Positions 10,141 through 18,238 of a stretch of 64,000 bases of DNA are shown here, piece after piece. The position numbers and the translations under genes were made by a program. Source of the DNA: Buchananella sp. 14KM1171. GTDB lineage: Bacteria; Actinomycetota; Actinomycetes; Actinomycetales; Actinomycetaceae. The stretch lies in NCBI RefSeq assembly GCF_041380365.1, contig NZ_CP159981.1, forward strand, positions 124,001-188,000, given 5' to 3'. The notes below the pieces were generated by a model. That model saw only the letters and a list, made by a program, of their open reading frames with translations, did no database searches and was not told where the DNA came from. Within the stretch, counting starts at the first letter, position 1. Every line of letters starts with the position of its first letter.

Positions 10141-10176
10141 CTCGGGGCTTGGGGAGTTTTCTCCCCAAGCCCCGAG
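10141..10176 (+). terminator. Terminator hairpin after the surface-protein gene
   Basis: A perfect 16-bp stem (CTCGGGGCTTGGGGAG and its complement) with a TTTT loop, 31 bp past the stop. There is no T-tract, as is common in high-GC actinobacteria. Confidence 0.8.
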
Positions 10177-10296
10177 CCCTATCTGCGGCGCATACATATG
10201 CCTACACCCGACCTCTCGGTCAAGGTGAACGCCTCGTAAGCCCTGCAAGCTGCCGACTGCAAACCATTGGCATCGCGCTGACCCCACACGTCCAAT

Positions 10297-10897
10297 ACGA
10301 CCGATCCGGGGCAGTGCGACCGATCCGGGTCGATACGACCGCTCGGGGGCGCGGCACCAACCGGTCACATGTACCCCGACCGCACGCATGTACGCCCCGG
10401 GTCATTACGACCGCACCGGGGCGCGGCACCAACCGGTCACATGAACCCCAACCGTACGCATGAACGCCCCGGGTCAATACGACCGAACCAGGGCACGGCA
10501 CCAAGCAGTCACATGAACCCCGACCGCACGCATGTACGCCCCGGGCCGATACGACCGAACCGGGACACGGCACCAATCGGTCACATGTACCCCGACCGTA
10601 CGCATGTACGCCCCGGGTCAATACGACCGCACCGGGGCGCGGCACCAAGCAGTCACATGTACCCCGACCGTACGCATGTACGCCCCGGGTCAATACGACC
10701 GCACCGGGGCGCGGCACCAAGCAGTCATATGTACCCCGACCGTACGCATGTACGCCCCGGGTCAATACGACCGCACCGGGGCGCGGCACCAACCGGTCAC
10801 ATGTACCCCGACCGTACGCATGTACGCCCCGGGTCAATACGACCGCACCGGGGCGCGGCACCAAGCAGTCACATGTACCCCGACCGTACGCATGTAC
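10297..10897. repeat. Array of 72-bp tandem repeats
   Basis: Eight copies with an exact 72-bp period, anchored by CACATG(T/A)ACCCCGACCG. The ATG of each copy lies at 10369, 10441, 10513, 10585, 10657, 10729, 10801 and 10873, and degenerate units precede them. Each unit contains CGTAC-GCAT-GTACG (5-bp stem) and GCCCCGG...CCGGGGC arms 15 bp apart. Copies differ by a few point changes (CGTACG or CGCACG; CGGGGCGCGG or CAGGGCACGG). Because 72 is divisible by 3, long open frames appear on both strands; no ribosome-binding site or family supports a protein. The array sits between the surface-protein gene and tRNA-Pro. Confidence 0.93.
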
Positions 10898-10952
10898 GGC
10901 CTGCGCCAACACACGTCCCCAGCCCGGCGCCCCAGCCCCCAGAGACGACAAA

Positions 10953-10984
10953 ACCCGGAACTGCTTTTCGTTGCAATTCCGGGT
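10953..10984 (-). terminator. Rho-independent terminator of tRNA-Pro
   Basis: On the minus strand a 12-bp stem (ACCCGGAATTGC with GCAGTTCCGGGT, one G-T pair) and an 8-base loop are followed by TTTTG. It starts 7 bp past the tRNA 3' end. Confidence 0.85.
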
Positions 10985-10990
10985 GTTTCG

Positions 10991-11064
<74 letters not shown>

Positions 11065-11292
11065 TTGCTTCCTTCGCGCCGGTGTGCGGCCCGTCGTTAG
11101 CGACCGGTGAAGCTTAACCCACTCAGGCCTTTTCCACCAAAACCACGTCTGTGTGGTTCACCGCACGCCCCGCCTCACCTCACCGCACGCCCTACCAGCC
11201 CCCACCTCACCGCACGCCCCGCCTCCCCGCACGCCCCACCCACCGGGCCCTGCCGTCGTGCCCGCCCCGAGCGGCGTCGATAAACTGCCGGG

Positions 11293-13941
11293 GTGACTTA
11301 CAACCTTTCTCGCCTTGATGCCGCCGCCCGTAGCGCCTTCACGGTGCACTCCTATGACGTGCACGTGGACTTGACGGGCGCTGCCGCCCAGAACGCCACC
11401 ACTTTCACCACCACCTCGCGGGTGCGCTTTGACGCCCCGGAAGCCACCCGCACCTTCCTGGACTGCGTGGGGCAGAGCGTGGAGCGCGTGGTGGTGAACG
11501 GCACGCAGATCGACCCGGATTTTGACGGCTCGCGCGTGTTTTTCACGGCGGCGGCGGGGGAGAACGACGTCACGGTGACCTCCACGATGGTCTTTTCCCG
11601 CACGGGGGAGGGCCTGCACCGCTACGTGGACCCGGCCGACAGCGCCGTCTACCTTTACACGCAGTTCGAGCCGACGGACTCGCGCCGCCTGTACGCCAAC
11701 TTCGACCAGCCTGACCTGAAGGCGGTCTTCCGTTTGAGCGTGGACGCTCCCACGGAGTGGACGGTGCTTTCGAACCAGCCGGTGGCCGACGTCGTCCCCC
11801 TGACCGGCGCAGAGGTGCCGGCCGCTGTTATCCCCACCGGTGAGGAGGGCGCCCACGCCCCGGCTCCGGCCACGGTGGGCGCGCTGGCGGGCAACGTGCG
11901 CACCACGTTCCACCCCACCCCGCGCGTCTCCACGTACCTGACGGTGCTGTGCGCCGGCCCGTATCACCGCGTGGTGACGTCGCGGTGGGAGGGCAACGCG
12001 GAGCGGGGCGAGAAGGACATCGATTTGGGCGTGTACGCGCGCGCCTCGATGGCCCCGTACGTGGACGCCGAGCTGATGGAGACGGTGACCCGCCAGGGCC
12101 TCACCCTGTTGCACGAGCGTTTTGCCTTCCCCTACCCGTGGGGTAAGTACGACCAGATTTTTGTGCCGGAGTACAACCTGGGCGCGATGGAGAACCCGGG
12201 CTGCGTGACTTTCACCGAGTCGTTCCTGGCCAAGACCAAGGCGACGCGCAACCTGTCGCAGCAGTTGACGAACGTGGTGATGCACGAGATGACGCACATG
12301 TGGTTTGGCGACCTGGTGACGCCGCAGTGGTGGGACGATCTGTGGTTGAAGGAGTCGTTTGCTGACTTCATGGGTTCTTACGCCACCGCCACGGCCACGG
12401 AGTTCACGGATGAGTGGACGTCGTTCTGCTTTGGTCGCAAGGCGTGGGCGTACGTGCAGGATTCCTACCCGACCACGCACCCGATCCTGGCTGACATCCC
12501 GGATGTGGAGGCCGCCAGCCAGAACTTCGACGGGATCACTTACGCCAAGGGTGCCTCGGTGCTGCGCCAGCTGGTGGCCTACGTGGGGGAGGAGGCGTTC
12601 TTCGCGGCGGCGCGCGCGTTCTTTGCGGAGCGCGCATTCGGCACGGCCACGTTGAAGGACTTCCTGGATGCGCTGAGTGCGGCCTCGGGGCGGGACATGA
12701 GCACGTGGGCGCAGGCGTGGCTGGCAACGTCTTCGCCGTCGGCGCTGTCGGTGGAGTTGGAGTCCGACGCTGCCGGCGTGGCCGCCTTTACGGTGCACCA
12801 GAGTGGCACGGACGGGCCGGGCGGCGCCCCGGTCTTGCGGCCGCACCGCCTGCGGGTGGAGTTCTTTGCGGTGGACGACGCTGCCCTGGTTTCCCTGTAC
12901 CAGCACGACGCCGTCATCGAGGCGGCCGCTACGCGTTTCGAGCTGCCTGTTGGCGCGGTGCCGCGCGCGGACCTGGTGCTGGTCAACTCCGGTGACCTGA
13001 CCTACGGGCTGGTGCACCTGGACGCCGAGGCGGCGCAGGTGGCCCTGGAGTACGTGGGGACGCTGGCCGATTCGCTGGACCGCGCGGTGGTGTGGTCGGC
13101 GCTGCTGGCGAGCCTGCGCGACGCTCTGTTGCCGGCCCGCGACTTCGTGAAGGCGGTGCTGCGCCACGCCCCGGGGGAGGCCGACGCCGCCCTGCTCTCC
13201 ACGCTGCTGCGCGAGGCGCGCGCGGCCGTGGAGCGTTTTGTGCCGGCCGAGCAGCTGGACAACGCGCGCGGCGAACTGGTGCGCGGCCACCTGGACGCCC
13301 TGGCGGCGACCGTGCCGGGCAGCGACTCGCAGGAGCTGGTGGCCAAGTCCCTGGCGGCGATCCACGCACCGGGCGAGAACCCTGTGCGTGAGGAGTACGT
13401 GGAGCGGCTGTGGCAGGTCGCGCGCGGCCAGGTGGAGGGCCTGGCGGCCAGCCCGGAGCTGGTGTGGCAGGCGCTGATCAACCTGACCAGCCTGGGTGAG
13501 GACACTGCGGAGGCGGTAAAGGCGCACGCCCTGGTCGATCCGTCGGGCGACGGCGTTACCGCGCAGGTGGAGATCGAGGCCGCCCGCCCCTCGGCGGCCG
13601 CCAAGGACGCCGCGTGGGCGCTGGCCACCGGGGCAGAGGCCTCCAACGACCACGTGGCCGCCGCCGTCATGGGCCTGGTGCGCACCGCAGACAAGGGGCT
13701 GCTGGCCCCGTTCACGGCGCGCTACTACGAGCTGCTGGACACCGTGTGGCAGGACCACTCCATCGCCATCTCCCGCTGGCTCATCAACGGGCTCTACCCG
13801 CGCTGGGAGGAGTACGCGGACAACGAGCGCGCCACAAACGCGGCCCTGGCGAAGGACCCGGCGGCCGGGCTGCGCCGCCTGCTGATCGAGCGCCTCGATG
13901 AGGTGGCCCGCAACGAGCGCGCACGCCAGGCGGCCCGGTAA
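11293..13941 (+). CDS. pepN: Aminopeptidase N (M1 family zinc metallopeptidase)
   Basis: 882 aa from a GTG, in the range of actinobacterial PepN. Substrate-binding GAMEN is at residues 297-301. The zinc motif HEMTHMWFGDLV starts at His331 with His335, and the third ligand is Glu354 in LWLKESF. The long C-terminal ERAP1-like helical domain fills residues from about 530 to the end. It is a cytosolic enzyme that removes N-terminal residues from peptides in protein turnover. It is monocistronic between tRNA-Pro and a double-hairpin terminator. A long frame on the opposite strand is a codon-bias shadow. Confidence 0.96.
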   Translation: MTYNLSRLDAAARSAFTVHSYDVHVDLTGAAAQNATTFTTTSRVRFDAPEATRTFLDCVGQSVERVVVNGTQIDPDFDGSRVFFTAAAGENDVTVTSTMVFSRTGEGLHRYVDPADSAVYLYTQFEPTDSRRLYANFDQPDLKAVFRLSVDAPTEWTVLSNQPVADVVPLTGAEVPAAVIPTGEEGAHAPAPATVGALAGNVRTTFHPTPRVSTYLTVLCAGPYHRVVTSRWEGNAERGEKDIDLGVYARASMAPYVDAELMETVTRQGLTLLHERFAFPYPWGKYDQIFVPEYNLGAMENPGCVTFTESFLAKTKATRNLSQQLTNVVMHEMTHMWFGDLVTPQWWDDLWLKESFADFMGSYATATATEFTDEWTSFCFGRKAWAYVQDSYPTTHPILADIPDVEAASQNFDGITYAKGASVLRQLVAYVGEEAFFAAARAFFAERAFGTATLKDFLDALSAASGRDMSTWAQAWLATSSPSALSVELESDAAGVAAFTVHQSGTDGPGGAPVLRPHRLRVEFFAVDDAALVSLYQHDAVIEAAATRFELPVGAVPRADLVLVNSGDLTYGLVHLDAEAAQVALEYVGTLADSLDRAVVWSALLASLRDALLPARDFVKAVLRHAPGEADAALLSTLLREARAAVERFVPAEQLDNARGELVRGHLDALAATVPGSDSQELVAKSLAAIHAPGENPVREEYVERLWQVARGQVEGLAASPELVWQALINLTSLGEDTAEAVKAHALVDPSGDGVTAQVEIEAARPSAAAKDAAWALATGAEASNDHVAAAVMGLVRTADKGLLAPFTARYYELLDTVWQDHSIAISRWLINGLYPRWEEYADNERATNAALAKDPAAGLRRLLIERLDEVARNERARQAAR

Positions 13942-13968
13942 GGCCCGGGCTTTCCCAACCCGATGTAG

Positions 13969-14035
13969 GCGGTGGGGTGGGCCCACCATGCTGGGCCCAC
14001 CCCACCGCTCGTGCGTCCCACCCCGTGGGACGCAC
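13969..14035 (+). terminator. Double hairpin terminator after pepN
   Basis: A 17-bp perfect stem (13969-13985 with 13992-14008, 6-base loop) is followed at once by a second 10-bp stem (GTGCGTCCCA with TGGGACGCAC, 14011-14035). The two GC-rich hairpins lie 28 bp past the pepN stop. Confidence 0.8.
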
Positions 14036-14117
14036 GCTCAGATATCACCGCGCCTCAGCGCGGCGCGGCAGCAAAGCAAAGGCGCGGGAGGTAGCGTCGT
14101 CCACGAAAGGAGGGCCC

Positions 14118-14912
14118 ATGGTGCACTTGCGCGGACGCGAACTGTCCGTTCTGCGCGAGATCATGGACAATCCGATCGCGTCGGAGGCCGAGCACGGCGC
14201 GTTGGCGGCCCGGCGCGTCTACGAAAAGCCGGCCTCTCTGCCGGTTCGCGTCCTGATCGTGATTGGCTGCGCCCTGGCCACGGCCGTTTCCATCTGGGCC
14301 GCCAAGGGCCTCATACCGGTGATCGACGCCCGCCAGGCCACCAACGGCCACCTGCTCATGGAGATTGAGTCCGCCCAGGATCACCAGGAGAACCTGGTCA
14401 GGGGCCGTGACCTGGCCGCGCAGGAGCTGGAGAGCGAGCGCGAACGCGTGCTGACCGCCGCCGGCTACGAGGCCCCGCCGCCGGCGCTGCAGATCGCTGC
14501 GGCGACGTCGCAGGTGGAGGGCCCGGGCATCTCCGTCACCTTCACCGCCACCAGCCAGGTCGAGGCCAAGATGCGCGACCGCGAACTCTCCCTACTGGTC
14601 AACTACCTGTTCGCGGCGGGCGGGGAGGCGATCTCCATCAACGGCCACCGCCTGGGCACCACCGCCGCGATCCGCGCGGCCGGCGGCGCGATCCTGGTCA
14701 ACCTGCAGCCGCTGCTACCGCCCTACCGGGTGGAGGCGATCGGCGACGCCACCGCCCTCCAGGGCGCGCTGGTGGACGGAGAGAGCGGCAAGCTGCTGCT
14801 GGATTTGCGTGGGCGCGGCATCCAGGTGGACGTGGTGCCCGAACCCGAGCTGCGCCTGCCCGCCGCCCCCATCCCCAACCTGGACGACACCCGCACCGGA
14901 AAGGACAGCTAA
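14118..14912 (+). CDS. DUF881 family membrane-anchored protein (first copy)
   Basis: 264 aa from the ATG at 14118 behind an excellent GAAAGGAGGG. A cytoplasmic N-terminus, one transmembrane helix (LPVRVLIVIGCALATAVSIWA), a coiled-coil stretch (ESERERVLTAAG region) and the DUF881 extracytoplasmic domain are visible. The family is widespread in Gram-positives next to sbp and division or sporulation genes (the YlxW/YlxX neighbourhood in Bacillus), but its role is unproven. It is the first gene of a coupled run DUF881-sbp-DUF881; its TAA abuts the next start. Confidence 0.85.
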   Translation: MVHLRGRELSVLREIMDNPIASEAEHGALAARRVYEKPASLPVRVLIVIGCALATAVSIWAAKGLIPVIDARQATNGHLLMEIESAQDHQENLVRGRDLAAQELESERERVLTAAGYEAPPPALQIAAATSQVEGPGISVTFTATSQVEAKMRDRELSLLVNYLFAAGGEAISINGHRLGTTAAIRAAGGAILVNLQPLLPPYRVEAIGDATALQGALVDGESGKLLLDLRGRGIQVDVVPEPELRLPAAPIPNLDDTRTGKDS

Positions 14913-15245
14913 GTGCTTGCTCTCATCGGCCTGGCCCTGGGTATCGCGCTGGGAGTGTTCATCACCCCGGACATCCCGCCCGCGCTCACGCCCTACCTTC
15001 CCATCGCGGTCGTGGCTGCCCTGGACGCCGCCTTCGGTGGCCTGCGCGCGTTCTTCGACGGCGTGTTCAGCGACCGCCTGTTCGTCACCTCGTTCATCTT
15101 CAACGTGCTGGTGGCGGCGTTCATCGTGTTCCTGGGCGACCGCCTGGGCGTGGGCCCGCAGATGACCACCGCCGTGGTGGTGGTGCTCGGCATCCGCATC
15201 TTCGCCAACGCGGCCGCGATCCGCCGCCACATCTTCAAGGCGTGA
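14913..15245 (+). CDS. sbp: Small basic protein Sbp (DUF1290)
   Basis: 110 aa with three hydrophobic segments, including LALGIALGVFITPDIPPAL and FNVLVAAFIVFLGDRLG, and the basic end RRHIFKA. This matches the DUF1290/Sbp family, which is found between two DUF881 genes in many Gram-positives. It starts with GTG directly after the TAA of the preceding gene and its TGA overlaps the next GTG, so all three proteins should be made in fixed ratio. It is an integral membrane protein of unknown function. Confidence 0.87.
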   Translation: MLALIGLALGIALGVFITPDIPPALTPYLPIAVVAALDAAFGGLRAFFDGVFSDRLFVTSFIFNVLVAAFIVFLGDRLGVGPQMTTAVVVVLGIRIFANAAAIRRHIFKA

Positions 15246-15955
15246 GGCCGATGGATTCCGAGCGTCCCCGTCCCAAGCGCGTCACGCGCGGTTCCATCGC
15301 GGTCTTCCTGGCCGCCACCCTGCTGGGCTTTGGCGTGGTGACGCAGTGGCGTCAGCAGGTGGAAAACCCGTTGGCGAGCATGCGTCAGGACGACCTGGTT
15401 CGCTACCTGGACGAGCTCACCCGCCGCAACGAGCAGTTGGAGGCCGAGGAGCTGGACCTGCGCGCCCAGCTGGCGGAGTTGCAGCGCGGCGCGGACTCCG
15501 AGGCGGCGGCCCGCGCGGCTGCGGAGCAGCAGGCGCAGGTGGACGGCATCCTGGCCGGCACCCTGCCCGCGCGCGGCAGCGGCATCATCGCCTGGGTGAC
15601 CGACCCGGACGCCAAGCTCACCGCCGCCACGGTGGTCAACCTGCTGGAGGAGCTGCGCAACGCCGGCGCCGAGGCGATCTCCGTGAACAACGTGCGCATC
15701 ACGGCCACCAGTTGGGTTAAGCGCACCGGTGACACCCTGGTGATCGACGACGTTCCCGTTGTCTCCCCCCTCGTCATCACCGCGATCGGCGAGCCGCAGA
15801 CGCTGGCGGTGGCGCTGGCGATCCCGGGCGGCGCGCAGGCCCAGATCAAGGCGGCCGGCGCCTCCATCCGCGTCGAGGAGCACGATTCGGTCAACGTGGA
15901 GGCGGTGCGCCAGATCGAGGAGCCGCAGTACGCGCGCGTGGTGCCGGCCTCCTGA
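15242..15955 (+). CDS. DUF881 family protein (second copy)
   Basis: 237 aa if started at the GTG overlapping the sbp stop (GTGA); an ATG three codons later (15251) is an equally good start. It has one transmembrane helix (IAVFLAATLLGFGVVTQW), a coiled coil (DELTRRNEQLEAEELDLRAQLAELQ) and a DUF881 domain containing GSGIIAWVTDPD and AGAEAISVNNVRI. It differs clearly from the first copy, so this is an old paralogue and not a recent duplication. In actinobacteria this trio precedes garA and the MerR genes, as it does here. Confidence 0.85.
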   Translation: MRPMDSERPRPKRVTRGSIAVFLAATLLGFGVVTQWRQQVENPLASMRQDDLVRYLDELTRRNEQLEAEELDLRAQLAELQRGADSEAAARAAAEQQAQVDGILAGTLPARGSGIIAWVTDPDAKLTAATVVNLLEELRNAGAEAISVNNVRITATSWVKRTGDTLVIDDVPVVSPLVITAIGEPQTLAVALAIPGGAQAQIKAAGASIRVEEHDSVNVEAVRQIEEPQYARVVPAS

Positions 15956-16184
15956 GCGCCTTGCTGGCGGCTGCCGCCCGCACGGCGTGAGGGGGACGCG
16001 CCGGGGTTCGTGGCAAGGGACGACGTGCCCGCGCGCGCCTGCTATCTGGCGGCCGCCCGGCTCTAACGCCCGGTCCTGCACGGGCCGAGCAGGTGTACAG
16101 GATCCTTGCACCTTGCCCTGAAACGCGTGGACCGCGCGCAGGCTTGCGGCTAAACTCGCCTTTGCACGAGGAAAGGACAGGGCA

Positions 16185-16634
16185 ATGAGCTTCGAGCAGG
16201 GAATTGACCCCACCAGCACCGCTCAGTTCAGCGCGATTACCCTCAACGCGCCCGGCGACGAGTTGGTCACCCCTCAACCGCTGGGTGCCGACGACCGCGC
16301 CGCCGTGGCCGCCCTGCCTCCCCACGCCGCCCTGCTCATCGTTCAGCGTGGCCCGAACGTGGGCGCCCGCTTCCTGCTCGACGCGAAGCTGACCACCGCC
16401 GGACGCCGGCCCACTGCGGACATCTTCTTGGACGACACCACCGTCTCTCGCCGTCACGCGGAGTTTCACGCCACCGAGACCGGCTTCGAGGTGCGGGACA
16501 TGGGCAGCCTGAACGGCACCTACGTCAACCGCGAGATCATCGACTCCTGCCCGCTGCGCAGCGGCGATGAGGTCCAGATCGGCAAGTACCGCTTCACCTT
16601 CGTAGCCAGCCCGAACCGGGGTGCCCAGGCATGA
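16185..16634 (+). CDS. garA: FHA-domain regulator GarA
   Basis: 149 aa, with GAAAGGACAGGGCA before the ATG. After a flexible 50-residue N-terminus comes one forkhead-associated domain. It holds the phosphothreonine-binding residues in GRRPTADIFLDD, the TVSRRHAEF core and GSLNGTYVN. GarA/OdhI proteins bind 2-oxoglutarate-using enzymes (KGD/OdhA, GDH, GOGAT) and are switched off when a Ser/Thr kinase phosphorylates Thr residues of an N-terminal ETTS motif. That motif is not evident here (only DPTSTAQF), so kinase control may differ. It overlaps ftsR by 4 bp. Confidence 0.88.
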   Translation: MSFEQGIDPTSTAQFSAITLNAPGDELVTPQPLGADDRAAVAALPPHAALLIVQRGPNVGARFLLDAKLTTAGRRPTADIFLDDTTVSRRHAEFHATETGFEVRDMGSLNGTYVNREIIDSCPLRSGDEVQIGKYRFTFVASPNRGAQA

Positions 16635-17389
16635 GCCCTGCTGTTGGAGCTGCCGCGTCCACGCCGGCGCGGCAGGAGGAAAAGCGCGGATACTGGCCCT
16701 TCGACCTCTCGCGCGCCCCGGAATTCACCATCGGAGACACGGCCGATCGCCTGCGCACCGAGTTCCCCGCCCTGAAGGTCTCCAAGCTGCGTTACCTGGA
16801 GGAGCAGGGGCTGGTCTCCCCGCACCGCACCGGCGCCGGCTACCGCAAGTACTCCGAGACTGACATCGCCCGCGTGCGCTACGTGCTGCAGGTGCAGCGC
16901 GACTTCTTTGTGCCCCTGGACCAGATCCGCGAGGTGCACCTGCGCGCCCTGGATGCCGGCCTGCAGACCGAGCCCGGCCGGGTGGCCCGCGTGGTGGCCT
17001 CCGACGGCCAGCTGGTGCGCCCGGGCCCGAACGAGCAGATCTCGATGCAGACCCTGGAGGACCTCACGGGCGTGAGCATCGAGCGGATCGAGGAGTACCT
17101 GCAGGCGGGCCTGCTGGAGACGAACTCCAAGGGGCAGCTCACCGGCCGCAACGTGGACGTGGTCTCCGCGCTGGAGGAGCTGGGGCAGCACGGCATTAGC
17201 GTGCGCAACCTGATGCCGGTGCGCCGCGCAGCGGAGAACGCAGCCGGCGTGATCGAGGCAGCGGTCAGCTCCAGGCGCGCCCAGAACTCCGGGGTCGCCC
17301 AGGAGCGCGCCAACGCGCGGGCCGCAGAGCTGGGGGAGTGCTACGCCAAGCTGTTCACCGCCCTGCTGCGCAACGAGATCGCAAGGTAA
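16631..17389 (+). CDS. ftsR: MerR-family regulator, FtsR type
   Basis: 252 aa, coupled to garA (ATGA). The N-terminal winged helix EFTIGDTADRLRTEFPALKVSKLRYLEEQGLV continues with the MerR signature GYRKYSETDIARVRYVLQVQ. A long C-terminal region carries a second helical motif and ends EIAR. Synteny garA-merR matches the mycobacterial Rv1827-Rv1828 pair and corynebacterial ftsR, an activator of ftsZ. The DUF151 nuclease gene that usually follows is absent here. A palindromic operator lies just downstream, before the next merR gene. Confidence 0.85.
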   Translation: MSPAVGAAASTPARQEEKRGYWPFDLSRAPEFTIGDTADRLRTEFPALKVSKLRYLEEQGLVSPHRTGAGYRKYSETDIARVRYVLQVQRDFFVPLDQIREVHLRALDAGLQTEPGRVARVVASDGQLVRPGPNEQISMQTLEDLTGVSIERIEEYLQAGLLETNSKGQLTGRNVDVVSALEELGQHGISVRNLMPVRRAAENAAGVIEAAVSSRRAQNSGVAQERANARAAELGECYAKLFTALLRNEIAR

Positions 17390-17395
17390 CGGTTA

Positions 17396-17424
17396 AGTCT
17401 CAACTTTAAGTTGAAGGTTAGACT
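17396..17424 (+). promoter_or_regulatory. Palindromic operator upstream of the second merR gene
   Basis: TCAACTTTAAGTTGA (17400-17414) is a perfect odd palindrome, enclosed by an outer AGTCT (17396) and AGACT (17420) pair. It lies about 110 bp upstream of the next merR ATG, where MerR-type dimers normally bind within a long promoter spacer. Auto-regulation is inferred. Confidence 0.6.
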
Positions 17425-17523
17425 CGCCGCGTCGTTCGTTGACGAGGCGGGGGAGTGCTTCTAGTTTTGGGCTCATGGCGTTCGCGTAACGCATGTCCCT
17501 CCGCACTCGAATGGAGCCAACAG

Positions 17524-18090
17524 ATGAGCACGCAACACGGTGACTCTCTGCGGCAGCAGCCCATGCTGTTTGGTGACCCCACCGCCAGCCTTGACCAGCA
17601 GACCGGCTATCGCGGCCCCGTGGCCAGCCACGCGGCCGGCGTGACCTACCGGCAGCTGGACTACTGGGCCCGCACCGGGCTGGTGGAGCCCTCCGTGCGC
17701 ACCGCCAAGGGCTCCGGCTCCCAGCGCCTGTACTCCTTCCGCGACATCCTGGTGCTCAAGGTGGTCAAGCGCCTGCTGGACTCCGGGGTCTCGCTGCAGC
17801 AGATCCGCAAGGCGATCGAGCACCTGGCCAAGCGCGGCATAGACGACCTGGCCGGGATCACGCTCATGTCCGATGGCGCCTCCGTCTACGAGTGCACCTC
17901 CGATGAGGAAGTGATCGACCTGGTCAAGGGCGGGCAGGGCGTGTTCGGCATCGCCGTGGGGCGCGTTTGGCACGAGGTGGAGGGCACGCTGGCCCAGCTA
18001 CCCACCGACCGCGACGACGACTCCCAGCCGACCGTGGTGGACGAGCTCGCCGAGCGTCGGCGCGCGCGCCGCAGCCGCCAGGCCTCGTAG
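17524..18090 (+). CDS. MerR-family transcriptional regulator (second, Rv1830-like)
   Basis: 188 aa from the ATG at 17524, with GGAG at 17513-17516. The helix-turn-helix is VTYRQLDYWARTGLVEPSVR, followed by QRLYSFRDILVLKVVKRLLDSGVSLQQIRKAIEHL. The C-terminal part (GQGVFGIAVGRVWHEVEGTLAQLP) resembles the mycobacterial Rv1830 group. No metal or drug pocket is apparent. In position and sequence it belongs to the conserved garA/ftsR neighbourhood. The palindrome at 17400-17414 is probably its own operator. Confidence 0.87.
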   Translation: MSTQHGDSLRQQPMLFGDPTASLDQQTGYRGPVASHAAGVTYRQLDYWARTGLVEPSVRTAKGSGSQRLYSFRDILVLKVVKRLLDSGVSLQQIRKAIEHLAKRGIDDLAGITLMSDGASVYECTSDEEVIDLVKGGQGVFGIAVGRVWHEVEGTLAQLPTDRDDDSQPTVVDELAERRRARRSRQAS

Positions 18091-18181
18091 AACGGGCCTT
18101 ACTGGCCGCCTCGCCGCAACCCGCCGCTCGCGAACGCGCCGCCGCGCGCGTCCAGGGGCGAGGGGCTGAGCGATAACACTG

Positions 18182-18219
18182 CCGGGGGCGGGAAGGATGA
18201 AAATCCTTCCCGCCCCCGG
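18182..18219. terminator. Bidirectional terminator between convergent genes
   Basis: A 17-bp stem (GGGGGCGGGAAGGAT core) with a GAAA loop, followed on + by CTTTGTTTT. It serves merR (+) and the CWB2 protein gene (-), which converge here. Confidence 0.85.
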
Positions 18220-18238
18220 GCTTTGTTTTGCGGTTCGG

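Noticed and set aside
10297-10897. Possible CRISPR array.
   Set aside because: Units are continuous tandem repeats with no unique spacers and no cas genes nearby.
11158-13989. 943-codon frame antisense to pepN.
   Set aside because: Low-complexity Arg/His/Gly composition typical of high-GC shadows; pepN is certain on the other strand.
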